A stretch of 64,000 nt of DNA. Origin: BOKV01 sp041739465. Its GTDB lineage: Bacteria; Pseudomonadota; Alphaproteobacteria; Rhizobiales; Rhizobiaceae. Made by a program: the position numbers and the translations under genes. Within the stretch, counting starts at the first letter, position 1. Each line of letters begins with the position of its first letter. Below are positions 1 through 7,689 of the stretch, piece after piece. The notes below the pieces were generated by a model. The model made no database searches, had not been told where the DNA came from, and saw nothing but the letters and a program-made list of their open reading frames with translations. Where the stretch lies: assembly GCA_041739465.1 (NCBI GenBank), contig JBGSNX010000059.1, forward strand, positions 1-64,000. Direction: 5' to 3'.

Positions 1-1135
1 GTGAAATCACCGGCGTGAAGCCGACGCAAAAAACCACGCCGGACAAGGTGACCAGCAACAGGTCGTTCGAAAGCGCCAGCGCAACAAAGCCTGCAGAGGC
101 CAGCAGCATTCCCCCGGTCATCACGACAACCGGCGTGAACCTGTCAGCAAGGCTGGCGGTGAATGGCGAGGCCGCCGCAAAGGCGATCGCGGTGGGCAAT
201 GACCAAAGCCCTGCATCGAACGGCGAAAGCCCGACAACCAGTTGCAGATACTGCGCGAAGAAGATGAACACGCCGAACATGAAAAAGATCGCGATGGCGT
301 TGATCGACAGCGACAGCGAAAATACCGGCGATGAAAACAGGCTGGGATCAATCATCGGATGGGCAATGGTAAACTGGCGACGCACGAACACAAAAACCAA
401 TGCAAGGCCAAGCGCAATCATCAACGCGGCATTGCCGCTTAAGCCGTGTTCAGCCCAGGATTTGATCCCGTAAATGCTCAAAAGCACCGCCGCAAGCGAA
501 AGCAAAGCGCTGGCAAAATCGATGGGGCGCACTTCCTCATCCCTGAATTCGGGCAATAGGAAAGGTCCGGTGACCAGCAGCAACAGCATCGGCGGCACGG
601 CTATCAGGAACACCGATCCCCACCAGAAATATTCGATGAGCAAGCCGCCCACGACCGGCCCGATGATGCCGCCGACCGAAAACCCCATGACCCAGATCGA
701 GATAGCAAAAGTGCGCTCATTCTCGTCGCGAAACATGCTGGAGATCAGCGAAAGCGTTGAAGGGGCGAGCGTGGCTCCGGCAATGCCAAGCACCGCGCGC
801 GCCACAATCAGCTGTTCTGGGGTCTGTGCGAAGGCCGCAATGACCGAGGCGGCACCAAAGGCAGTTGCCCCGATCAACAGAACCCGCCGACGGCCATAAC
901 GGTCGCCAAGCGCGCCCATCACCATCAGGAAGCCGGCGACCATGAAGCCATAGACATCGATGATCCAAAGCAACTGGCTGGCGGTGGGATTGAGATCGCG
1001 CGCCAGCGAAGGCACCGCCAGGTTCAAAACCGTCAGGTCCATCGAATAGATCATGCAAGGCACGGTGAGCACGCCAAGCCCGATCCATGCGGCATTGTCC
1101 GCCTTTTGCGCCGGCATTGTGATGGCGTCATTCAT
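1..1135 (-). CDS. MFS transporter, DHA2 (QacA/SmvA-like), 3' end off the window
   Basis: Proton-driven drug or solute efflux protein of the inner membrane. About 378 codons are visible from an ATG at 1135-1133 and the frame is open to the window edge, so the C-terminus is missing. The N-terminus carries the first helix with the motif SMDLTVLNLAVPSLA, followed by a D-V-Y-G-F-M segment and the MFS motif A loop GALGDRYGRRRVL. Several further hydrophobic helices follow, including a motif C-like stretch (GIAGATLAPSTLSL). The pattern matches the 14-helix DHA2 family rather than 12-helix carriers. It diverges from the creD-like gene. The substrate cannot be read from sequence; multidrug or biocide export is the family norm. 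Confidence 0.85.
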   Translation of the reverse strand, partial: MNDAITMPAQKADNAAWIGLGVLTVPCMIYSMDLTVLNLAVPSLARDLNPTASQLLWIIDVYGFMVAGFLMVMGALGDRYGRRRVLLIGATAFGAASVIAAFAQTPEQLIVARAVLGIAGATLAPSTLSLISSMFRDENERTFAISIWVMGFSVGGIIGPVVGGLLIEYFWWGSVFLIAVPPMLLLLVTGPFLLPEFRDEEVRPIDFASALLSLAAVLLSIYGIKSWAEHGLSGNAALMIALGLALVFVFVRRQFTIAHPMIDPSLFSSPVFSLSLSINAIAIFFMFGVFIFFAQYLQLVVGLSPFDAGLWSLPTAIAFAAASPFTASLADRFTPVVVMTGGMLLASAGFVALALSNDLLLVTLSGVVFCVGFTPVIS

Positions 1136-1474
1136 TTCCAAATACCTTCCTGAATTCGCTTCTGTTGCCGCTGACGTTGAGGGAATCCGACTTGATCGGG
1201 TTCCCGTCCGGGGCCTGGTTCAGCACCGCCAAGTCGGAGCCAGATACAGATGTCTTGGCCTGACCCGTTTTGGATATCAGACCTGAACTGCCTTTACGAT
1301 GAAAGTCTGGCAATTAATCTTGCTCGTGCAAACGAAATGCGCCGCCAGTTTGTTGGTCTAGCGCAACTGCCCCTGGAATGCCGTGATTCCGCCATGCAGG
1401 CGCGGAAAGCCGCCCAAATGGGGTCGTAAACGCAATCCACAACCTCCGCGCACATTCACTCGGAGGGACAAAAC
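1136..1474. other. Intergenic region between divergent MFS and creD-like genes
   Basis: This 339-base stretch holds no credible gene in any frame. It must contain the promoters of the two divergent genes. The only clear structure is a 9-bp inverted repeat (1186-1194 and 1230-1238). A good Shine-Dalgarno sequence, GGAGGG, lies at 1462-1467 and belongs to the creD-like gene. Confidence 0.6.
1186..1238. repeat. 9-bp perfect inverted repeat (TCCGACTTG ... CAAGTCGGA)
   Basis: TCCGACTTG at 1186-1194 is matched by its exact reverse complement at 1230-1238, with 35 bases between. It lies 50 to 100 bases upstream of the MFS start codon. It could be a pair of regulator half-sites or the base of a long hairpin in a leader. 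No regulator gene is adjacent, so function is open. Confidence 0.45.
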
Positions 1475-2881
1475 TTGACTGACACAACCACAGTTGAACA
1501 GCCGGCCGCTCGCGGTCTCGGCCCGCTTTTCCGTGCCCATTCGCCGGGCTTCCGGTTCTTGCTTATGGGCATCATCTCAACACTGCTTCTGATACCCGCA
1601 ATGATGGTGCTGCAACTCGTCGAAGAACGCTCAGAACGCGCGGGGACTGTTTCTTCATCCATCTCTGCGGGATGGGGCGGACCGCAGGAACTCAATGGTC
1701 CGTATCTCGTGATCCCGTACCGCTATCTGACCACCAATGCGTCCGGTCAGGTCAGCCCTGGATCACGGCGTTTCGCTATCCAGTCGGCCGAAAGCGCTAG
1801 AGTCGATGCTGATGTAGCCGTGGAAGAGCGCCGCAAATCGATCTACGCGCTGCCCGTCTATCACACGAAGGCAAGGCTGACCGGCCGGTTTGCGCCAGCT
1901 CGCCTCGATGCTCTTCGCGAGGCAGGTGCAACACCGGAAATCGGTGCTGCCTTCATCGTGATGAGCCTTTCCGACCTCGGTGGTTTTAGATCCGAAGTGT
2001 TGATGTCAATTGATGGCGAAACGGCAACTCCTTTCTTGCCGGGCCTCAAGGGCGTCAAGGGCTGGAACATCCATAAAAGTGATGGCGACGCAGGGGCCGA
2101 AAACGCCAGATTCGGCGGCATCCATGCTGCAATCGGGCAAGCCAAGGCTTTGGCCGGATTTGCCTATTCCATTGAACTTGGCTTCAACGGCTCGAAACTG
2201 CTCTCTGTTGTGCCCAATGCGGCGACAACACAGTTGAAAGTGGCTTCGGCCTGGCCGCATCCTGGATTTGATGGCCGCTATCTGCCCGACGCCCGCACGG
2301 TCGGCAAAGAGGGCTTCACCGCCGAGTGGACAATTCCCAGCCTTGCTCGCGGTCTTGATGCCATATCGCTCGATGCGGTGATGCCGACTTCGGCCGGCGC
2401 CATAGACATAGGCTTTGTCGAACCATTGCAGTTCTACCAGAAGGTATCGCGGACACTGAAATACTCGATTGCCTTTTTCTCGCTCGTGTTTCTCTCGGTG
2501 TTTGTGCTCGAGATGACCGGGCAGCGGCCAGTTCATTGGATACAATACATCCTGGTCGGGCTGGCGCTGGTGGTGTTTTTCATCCTGCTGCTGGCTCTGG
2601 CAGAACACATAGGCTTTGCCGCCGCCTATGGCATCTCCTCTGCGGCGACGACGCTGCTGATCGCATGGTATGTTGGTGATGCTCTGAGGGAGCGCAGCCG
2701 CGGCTTTACGATGGCAGCTGTGCTGGGTCTTTTGTACCTGGTCGTCTTCCTGGTGCTGAACGAGGAAGAATATGCATTGCTGGCCGGCGCAATCATCGCC
2801 TTTTCAGCTATCGCCGCCACCATGATCATGACACGGCGCATTGACTGGGAAAAGAACGCGCAGCCGATGTTGGCGTCTTGA
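1475..2881 (+). CDS. creD: CreD-like inner membrane protein
   Basis: A 468-residue member of the CreD (inner membrane protein) family. In enterobacteria CreD belongs to the CreBC regulon and affects envelope integrity and beta-lactam and colicin response; the biochemical activity is unknown. One N-terminal helix (about residues 27-50) is followed by a large periplasmic domain and then a block of five predicted helices from about residue 330 to the end, the usual CreD layout. The start is a TTG at 1475 with GGAGGG eight bases upstream; no ATG fits the family N-terminus. No creBC genes are nearby, so regulation differs from E. coli. It is followed at once by a strong hairpin. Confidence 0.85.
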   Translation: MTDTTTVEQPAARGLGPLFRAHSPGFRFLLMGIISTLLLIPAMMVLQLVEERSERAGTVSSSISAGWGGPQELNGPYLVIPYRYLTTNASGQVSPGSRRFAIQSAESARVDADVAVEERRKSIYALPVYHTKARLTGRFAPARLDALREAGATPEIGAAFIVMSLSDLGGFRSEVLMSIDGETATPFLPGLKGVKGWNIHKSDGDAGAENARFGGIHAAIGQAKALAGFAYSIELGFNGSKLLSVVPNAATTQLKVASAWPHPGFDGRYLPDARTVGKEGFTAEWTIPSLARGLDAISLDAVMPTSAGAIDIGFVEPLQFYQKVSRTLKYSIAFFSLVFLSVFVLEMTGQRPVHWIQYILVGLALVVFFILLLALAEHIGFAAAYGISSAATTLLIAWYVGDALRERSRGFTMAAVLGLLYLVVFLVLNEEEYALLAGAIIAFSAIAATMIMTRRIDWEKNAQPMLAS

Positions 2882-2886
2882 ACAAG

Positions 2887-2916
2887 GCAAGGGCGGACCT
2901 TCTGGTCCGCCCTTGC
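2887..2916 (+). terminator. Strong hairpin after the creD-like gene
   Basis: A perfect 13-bp stem (2887-2899 with 2904-2916) closed by a TTCT loop starts six bases after the stop codon. There is no T-run after it on either strand, so it may act as an mRNA 3' stabiliser or a weak bidirectional terminator between convergent genes. Confidence 0.55.
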
Positions 2917-2994
2917 AAGTTCTCTGGTGGAACAATCGGAGCGCATCCCGCTGGCGCTTCGCGAGGGAACGTTGCACCCCGGTTGGCCGAAGTA

Positions 2995-3516
2995 CTAGCC
3001 GTCAGCAAGTTTCAGCAGCAGATCGGTTTCCCATTTCGCCGCGTCGCCGGTTTGCGCGGGTGAAACCCGGTAGATTTCCGCTTGGCATTGCGGCGCGCCG
3101 GGGGCTCCTGCGACGCTCAGGCCGCGCGCTTCCACCCAGCCGTTCAGCATCGAAAACGCATCGTACAGCCGGTCATAGGGACCGGTGTAAGTGGCTGTTG
3201 CATAGCGCCCGGCTGGCAGTTCACCGGCAATCACCTCGCCGCCTCCTGTCTGCGCATGGTGCGTTTGGGTTGCGACATCGAGTTCAACGCTGCCATCGGC
3301 GCCAAAGCGTTTGTAGCGGAACACGCCGCTTTGTGGCTCGATGCCTTTGCCGTGCATCCAGGCATGCAGCGCGGCAAACCTTGGCGGGGCAAATTGCGGC
3401 AATTCGTGCATCATTCCCTTGGCCGCAATCGCCAGATACGGCGCGGCCTTTCGGGTAACGACCGCAGGGATGCTGATTGCGATGCCATGCGCTGCAGTTT
3501 TCGTCACATCCAACAT
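2995..3516 (-). CDS. GyrI-like small-molecule-binding domain protein
   Basis: A 173-residue protein made of one GyrI-like (AraC effector-binding) domain with no DNA-binding domain. Such stand-alone SHS2-fold domains bind hydrophobic small molecules, and some hydrolyse them. Visible family features are the GELPAGRYATATYTGPYDRL stretch in the middle and a C-terminal EIYRVSP segment. It is the last gene of a five-gene minus-strand operon led by a TetR regulator, starting three bases after the stop of the VOC gene. Context suggests sequestration or turnover of the ligand sensed by the TetR protein; the ligand is unknown. Confidence 0.75.
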   Translation of the reverse strand: MLDVTKTAAHGIAISIPAVVTRKAAPYLAIAAKGMMHELPQFAPPRFAALHAWMHGKGIEPQSGVFRYKRFGADGSVELDVATQTHHAQTGGGEVIAGELPAGRYATATYTGPYDRLYDAFSMLNGWVEARGLSVAGAPGAPQCQAEIYRVSPAQTGDAAKWETDLLLKLADG

Positions 3517-3519
3517 GGT

Positions 3520-4005
3520 TCACTCCTTCCGGTCACGCGCGGCTTCAAGGGCCGAAATGTCGATCTTCGTCATTTCCATCATCGCTTCGAACACCCGCTT
3601 GGCAGTTGCAGTGTCTTGGTGGGTTGTCAGCTCCAGCAGCAGGCGCGGCGTGATCTGCCATGAAAAGCCCCAGCGGTCCTTGCACCAGCCGCAGGCACTT
3701 GGCACGCCGCCATTGCCGATGATGGCGTCCCAGTAGCGGTCGGTTTCTTCCTGGCTTTCGGTAATCACCATGAAGCTTACGGACTCATTGGGCTTGAAAA
3801 TCGGCCCGCCGTTCAGGCCTACGAACTTGCGCCCAAGCACGGTAAATTCCACGGTCAGTTCGCTGCCGGCAGTCCCGCCGGGAAAATCACCCGGCGCGCG
3901 GTTCAGCCGGTCAACATGGCTGTCGGGAAACGTGGCAGCATAAAAAGCCGCCGCCTTGGCGGCCTCGCCATGGTCAAACCAGATGCAGGTTATGAGTTCG
4001 CTCAT
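3520..4005 (-). CDS. VOC-fold (PhnB/3-demethylubiquinone methyltransferase-like) protein
   Basis: A 161-residue protein of the vicinal-oxygen-chelate superfamily. It has the beta-alpha-beta-beta-beta pattern with ITCIWFDHGEAAKAAAFYAA at the start, FVGLNGGP in the middle and CGWCKDRWGFSWQITP near the end, typical of the PhnB/3-dmu-9_3-mt subfamily. Members rarely have known enzyme activity. The start at 4005 (ATG) overlaps the stop of the upstream VOC gene in an ATGA junction, and this start matches the family; longer upstream reading is not needed. It is the fourth gene in the TetR-led operon. Confidence 0.8.
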   Translation of the reverse strand: MSELITCIWFDHGEAAKAAAFYAATFPDSHVDRLNRAPGDFPGGTAGSELTVEFTVLGRKFVGLNGGPIFKPNESVSFMVITESQEETDRYWDAIIGNGGVPSACGWCKDRWGFSWQITPRLLLELTTHQDTATAKRVFEAMMEMTKIDISALEAARDRKE

Positions 4006-4433
4006 TGCTGGCCTCCCGCCGTCTTGTTGCCGGTGAAACCGAGCATCCAGGGCGTCCCGTATTTGTCGGTGAACATCGCGAACCGCTCGGCCCAAAAGGT
4101 CTCGGCTGGCTGCATCAACACTTCTTGTGCATCCTGTGAAAGTTGACCATGGACCCGGTCGAATTCCTCTATGGACGCCGCGTCAATCGCAACGGCAAAT
4201 CCCTGCGGCTTTTCATGCCATCCATCCGCGGCATCAGACGCCATGAGATTGGATTTTCCAAGCCGCAGGTTCATGTTCATGACGAGGTCGTCAGCACCAG
4301 GCATGCGGCTCTCAGGGTTTGGGGCGTCGCCATTGCGCATCACGCCGGTGATTTCCCCACCGAGTACCTTGGCATAGTGGGTCATTGCTTCCAGGCAATT
4401 GCCGTTGAAAAACAGATAGATGGTCGGTTCCAT
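4002..4433 (-). CDS. VOC-fold PhnB-like protein
   Basis: A 143-residue VOC protein of the PhnB-like group (a glyoxalase/bleomycin-resistance fold with no confirmed reaction). It begins MEPTIYLFFNGNCLEAMTHY, has LGGEITGVMRNGD, and ends with YGTPWMLGF, all typical of the group. It is a distant paralogue of the VOC gene that follows it, with which it shares a 4-base ATGA overlap. It starts 15 bases after the SRPBCC gene. Translational coupling suggests the two VOC proteins are made in similar amounts and might form a heterodimer; that is inference. Confidence 0.8.
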   Translation of the reverse strand: MEPTIYLFFNGNCLEAMTHYAKVLGGEITGVMRNGDAPNPESRMPGADDLVMNMNLRLGKSNLMASDAADGWHEKPQGFAVAIDAASIEEFDRVHGQLSQDAQEVLMQPAETFWAERFAMFTDKYGTPWMLGFTGNKTAGGQQ

Positions 4434-4448
4434 GGTTTTTCCTCCGGT

Positions 4449-4913
4449 TCAAAGCGATTGAAGCAGCGCTTCCATCTGGTCGGTTGCCATCCCCCAGCCT
4501 TCGTGAAAACCCATCTTTTCGTGGGCGTCGCGATCTTCCTGTGTCCAGTGGTGCACAATTGCGGTGTAGCGCGTCTTGTCGCCTTCAGGATCGAAGGTGA
4601 GAACCATGGTAGTGAACGGTTTTTGCGAAGGCACCCAGGCGCGCACATATGCGTCGGTCATCACCAGTCGCCTGCCGGGAACGACTTCAAGGTAGACCCC
4701 GTGGTTCGGATGTTCCTCGCCGTTCGGCCCGCGCATCAGGATGTAGTTGGAGCCGCCGGGGCGAACATCGGTTTCGACAATTGGCGTCGTCCAGGGCCGT
4801 GGCGTGAACCATTGCTTCAACAGTTCAGGTTCAGTCCATGCGCGGTAGACCATCAACGGTGAAGCATTGATCAGCCGGGTCAAGGTGAGTTGGTATCCCT
4901 CGTTCTGCGTCAT
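4449..4913 (-). CDS. SRPBCC (AHSA1-like) domain protein
   Basis: A 154-residue single-domain START/SRPBCC-fold protein of the AHSA1 group, which forms a deep hydrophobic ligand pocket. Features seen: an N-terminal TRLINASPLMVYRAWTEPE helix, the LKQWFTPRPW segment, and a C-terminal long helix around MGFHEGWGMATDQMEALLQ. This W-G-M/W-x3-L ending is the usual AHSA1 signature. The gene overlaps the TetR stop codon by four bases (ATGA), so it is made from the same mRNA as its regulator. A second SRPBCC gene of the same group lies near 14 kb beside an ArsR regulator. Confidence 0.85.
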   Translation of the reverse strand: MTQNEGYQLTLTRLINASPLMVYRAWTEPELLKQWFTPRPWTTPIVETDVRPGGSNYILMRGPNGEEHPNHGVYLEVVPGRRLVMTDAYVRAWVPSQKPFTTMVLTFDPEGDKTRYTAIVHHWTQEDRDAHEKMGFHEGWGMATDQMEALLQSL

Positions 4914-5530
4914 GCCTTTTCCTCCGATTCTTGATTAAACAGCAGTTCCAGATAGCGTGTCAGGTGGTCGAGGCTGTCGAGGGCGGGCGCAGCACTGCCA
5001 AGCGCCTTGGCGAGAATGAAGGCACCCTGAAGCACCACTTGTGTGTGCATCGCCAGGCTGCGCGCCGTGAAGCCGGTGAGGTTGCGATTGCGCATCGCTT
5101 CTTCGATGTCTGCCTCAAGCTTGGCGGCATGGCCGGTGATGCTGTTGGCACAGGCGTCGCGGATCGCAACGCTGCTGACATAGGTCTCTTGGACCATGGT
5201 GCCTGCAAGGCAGGTGAACTGCGCGATCTCGCCCTGCAGGATCGCCTTGCGGAACGCCACATATCCAATCACCCTCTGCGCCGCATCAGCATGCCGGTGG
5301 TAGGGAGCTGTCTCGAATAGCCCACCGGTAACCAGCGACCAATAATCGGCCGCAGCCACACCCAGCGCCTCCTTGGTGGCAAAATGATGGAAAAACGCGC
5401 CCTTGGTGACGCCTGCTGCCGCGCACAGATCATCGACGCTGGTGGCCGAAAAACCCTGTTCGCGGATCACGCTGAATGCCGCTTCCAGCAACTTTGTGCG
5501 GGCATTTTGTTTGGGTAGCTCTATGTTCAT
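4910..5530 (-). CDS. TetR/AcrR family transcriptional regulator
   Basis: A 206-residue TetR-family repressor. The N-terminal helix-turn-helix is clear (about residues 10-56: ARTKLLEAAFSVIREQGF, then TSVDDLCAAAGVTKGAFFHH, then FATKEAL). The C-terminal ligand domain is of the type with a conserved C-L-A-G-T-M-V-Q-E segment. It heads an operon with SRPBCC, two VOC and a GyrI-like gene. A 22-bp palindrome lies eight bases upstream of its start codon, so it very likely represses its own operon and releases on binding an unknown ligand. Confidence 0.92.
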   Translation of the reverse strand: MNIELPKQNARTKLLEAAFSVIREQGFSATSVDDLCAAAGVTKGAFFHHFATKEALGVAAADYWSLVTGGLFETAPYHRHADAAQRVIGYVAFRKAILQGEIAQFTCLAGTMVQETYVSSVAIRDACANSITGHAAKLEADIEEAMRNRNLTGFTARSLAMHTQVVLQGAFILAKALGSAAPALDSLDHLTRYLELLFNQESEEKA

Positions 5531-5537
5531 GTAAGAA

Positions 5538-5559
5538 ACATACCAACTGGTCGGTATGT
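5538..5559. promoter_or_regulatory. TetR operator: 22-bp palindrome
   Basis: The site is ACATACC, eight spacer bases, then GGTATGT, with further symmetric bases inside (ACATACCnACnnGTnGGTATGT). It sits just upstream of the TetR start codon, between the TetR operon and the divergent lipoprotein gene. Size and symmetry match a TetR dimer site. It could control both directions, since the lipoprotein gene begins only 71 bases away. Confidence 0.8.
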
Positions 5560-5629
5560 CGTCAAGCGATGTGCGCAGTGATTGCCGACTACAGGACGAT
5601 GGGCATAAACTGCGGCTCGGGAGAATCGC

Positions 5630-6259
5630 ATGACAAACCCCTCGTTACGCAGTGCCCTTCTGGCCCTTTCAATGCTGACAGGATTGTTGGGTGCTTCCGG
5701 CTGTATCAGCGCGCCCACACCGCTGTTTGATGGCGTGAAAACGAGCCTGCCGCTGCCGCAAAGCGCGGTGCTCTACGGCGTGCAGGATGGCGAAATCCAC
5801 GCCTCCCTCATCACCCGCGAGGGCGCGCAGTACCGTTGGGAAAACGAAGGCAAGATCGCCCAATTGCGCTTTGTTTCTGTGAAGGCGAATGGCGCGCGCA
5901 ACGGCTTTTTTGCCGCCGAAGTGTTGGAAGGCGACAAGCCAATGTATGGCCTGATCGAGCGCACAAATACCGGTTTGATGGTCTATCCTTTTGACGCAGA
6001 CCCCTTCGCCCAAAAGCTCGGCATTGCCACCGACAATGAAAACTTCTCCACCAACTTTTCCAAGTCGAGCGATCTACTGACAGTCTTTGGCCATGTGGCT
6101 GCGAAGATCCCGGCGCAAAGCGCCGGTGAAATTGTGGTGGAGGGGGTCACGATTGCTGCAATTGCAATGCAAATTCTGGACAATTCCGACCCGCTGCAAA
6201 AGGCGCAGGGCGAGCAGTATCTGAAGCAGGCCGAGGCGCAGCGCGCCGCCAAACAGTGA
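5630..6259 (+). CDS. Putative lipoprotein of unknown function
   Basis: A 209-residue protein with a lipoprotein signal: a hydrophobic h-region LLALSMLTGLLG followed by ASGC, with the lipidated cysteine near residue 25. The mature part is soluble, has no motif I recognise, and ends in an Ala/Gln/Lys-rich helix. The start has GGGAGA eight bases upstream. It diverges from the TetR operon and converges on the next gene with only six bases between stops. I do not recognise a family. Confidence 0.7.
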   Translation: MTNPSLRSALLALSMLTGLLGASGCISAPTPLFDGVKTSLPLPQSAVLYGVQDGEIHASLITREGAQYRWENEGKIAQLRFVSVKANGARNGFFAAEVLEGDKPMYGLIERTNTGLMVYPFDADPFAQKLGIATDNENFSTNFSKSSDLLTVFGHVAAKIPAQSAGEIVVEGVTIAAIAMQILDNSDPLQKAQGEQYLKQAEAQRAAKQ

Positions 6260-6265
6260 CGCAGC

Positions 6266-7456
6266 CTATCTCGTCGAACTAATTTGCAAGGCAAGCAGGG
6301 CGGCAATTGCATTGGGCGAATTCAGAAAGGTCTCGATGATCTGCGGGATCGCGACCGGCTCCTTGGGGCTGGCTGACAGCACAATGCTTCCCGGATTGGC
6401 TAGGAATGCGCCCAAGGCTTGCGAAACCTGGGTTGCAAATGACTCACCCAGCAATGGCGAAACGGATGCACCGGCCATCTCTGCAAACACCGGCGCCATT
6501 TCCTGTGGCGTGGCACCTGCTGCTTGCGATTGAACGGCCATGAACCTTGCAGCAAACGAGCGGTCTTCGAATTTCAAATTGAAAGCAGAAAGTTTGATTG
6601 ACGAAAGCAAATCCGTAAGTTCTCGGCTTGCCGCCTGCTTGGCTTCGCCATTGGCTACACCAAGGTTTGCGTACCGCTGCCCAAATTGCCGAAATGCTGC
6701 GACGCTCGCAAGGGTGTATCCTTCCAGCACCAGCGAAGCGGACAATGCGCCCGTGCCTTGTTCCGCGATCCTGTAGTCTTCCAGCACCAGATGCCCGGTT
6801 GCAGGGTTCCAGTTCCCTTTCATGGAAAGGTCGATCCGCACTGCCTCAAACCCCAGCGCTTCCGCTTGTCCCTTCATGCGCGGCGATGCACCGGAGAGAT
6901 CCAGGCCGATGCCCGGCGCGTCCATGCTGAAAACAATGGTCTGACCCGATGCATCAAGCGCGCTTTTGGTGCGAAAGGCCGCAAGGTTCACTGCTGGCGC
7001 ACCATCAAGGGTGACGCTGATGGGCCCCGCCTCAAACAGCAACGGCATGGCCGGTGAAACCATCGGCTCTTGCGATGTTGGCGCGAGCAGTCTTATGCCG
7101 CTTGCCCTCGCGCCATCAATACGCATGGCGATTTTCTTGCCCTGCGGATCAAGGCTGTCGCGGGTGATTGGGCCAAACTGCGCCTTGCTCACGAGGACAA
7201 TATCGGTACCGTCCGGCACGATCCCTTCCAGCGTCAGGCTCTCGATGCGCAGGCTGTCATCTTCCTTGCCAAGGCTCACGCCCTTGAACACAACACCGGT
7301 TTCGCCGGTTTTTTCTACGGAAACGTAAGTGGCCGCGCCCTTGGCCACGCCCCATTGCGTGAAAAACCGGTCAAAAATCTGATCGGGTTCAAGCGCAAGC
7401 GAAGGAAGGCAAAGAAAAAGCAGGGCAGCGATGGCTGCAAACAATCGAACAAGCAT
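6266..7456 (-). CDS. Exported protein of unknown function (396 aa)
   Basis: A 396-residue protein with a plain Sec signal peptide (MLVRLFAAIAALLFLCLPSLA, about 21 residues). The rest is soluble and beta-rich in appearance, with repeated short phrases such as LRIESLTLEGI, MRIDGARASGIRL and FKGVSLGKED. These suggest a repetitive beta-sheet fold like that of periplasmic lipid-carrier or AsmA-like proteins, but that is impression only. A bioinformatic family could not be named. It ends with TAG. Its start lies about 90 bases from the first copy of a 20-bp direct repeat that brackets the neighbouring AT-rich gene. Confidence 0.65.
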   Translation of the reverse strand: MLVRLFAAIAALLFLCLPSLALEPDQIFDRFFTQWGVAKGAATYVSVEKTGETGVVFKGVSLGKEDDSLRIESLTLEGIVPDGTDIVLVSKAQFGPITRDSLDPQGKKIAMRIDGARASGIRLLAPTSQEPMVSPAMPLLFEAGPISVTLDGAPAVNLAAFRTKSALDASGQTIVFSMDAPGIGLDLSGASPRMKGQAEALGFEAVRIDLSMKGNWNPATGHLVLEDYRIAEQGTGALSASLVLEGYTLASVAAFRQFGQRYANLGVANGEAKQAASRELTDLLSSIKLSAFNLKFEDRSFAARFMAVQSQAAGATPQEMAPVFAEMAGASVSPLLGESFATQVSQALGAFLANPGSIVLSASPKEPVAIPQIIETFLNSPNAIAALLALQISSTR

Positions 7457-7548
7457 GGCGGGCTCCGCAAATCTGTTGCTTTTGCCTTACCGTGATTCAT
7501 TGAAGAAATATGTGACACGCGCAGATTTCCATCCCGCAAGCGCTTTGG

Positions 7549-7568
7549 CTGGTCCCTTGCGCTGCAGT
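7549..7568 (+). repeat. 20-bp direct repeat, copy 1 (flanks the AT-rich SGNH hydrolase gene)
   Basis: CTGGTCCCTTGCGCTGCAGT occurs here and again, without a mismatch and in the same orientation, at 9995-10014. Bases on either side differ between the copies. The two copies bracket a single AT-rich gene, so they look like the boundary of an insertion. Confidence 0.85.
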
Positions 7569-7689
7569 CAGAGCCGCTGCCAATGGAACGGCGTTTGCTC
7601 GGGCTGCGACGCCCATTTATCTGACTCTGATTGAAATGCCGATGAGTTGCGCAAGCAGGGTTTCAGAGTGTGTCGGAACCCATACCTGC

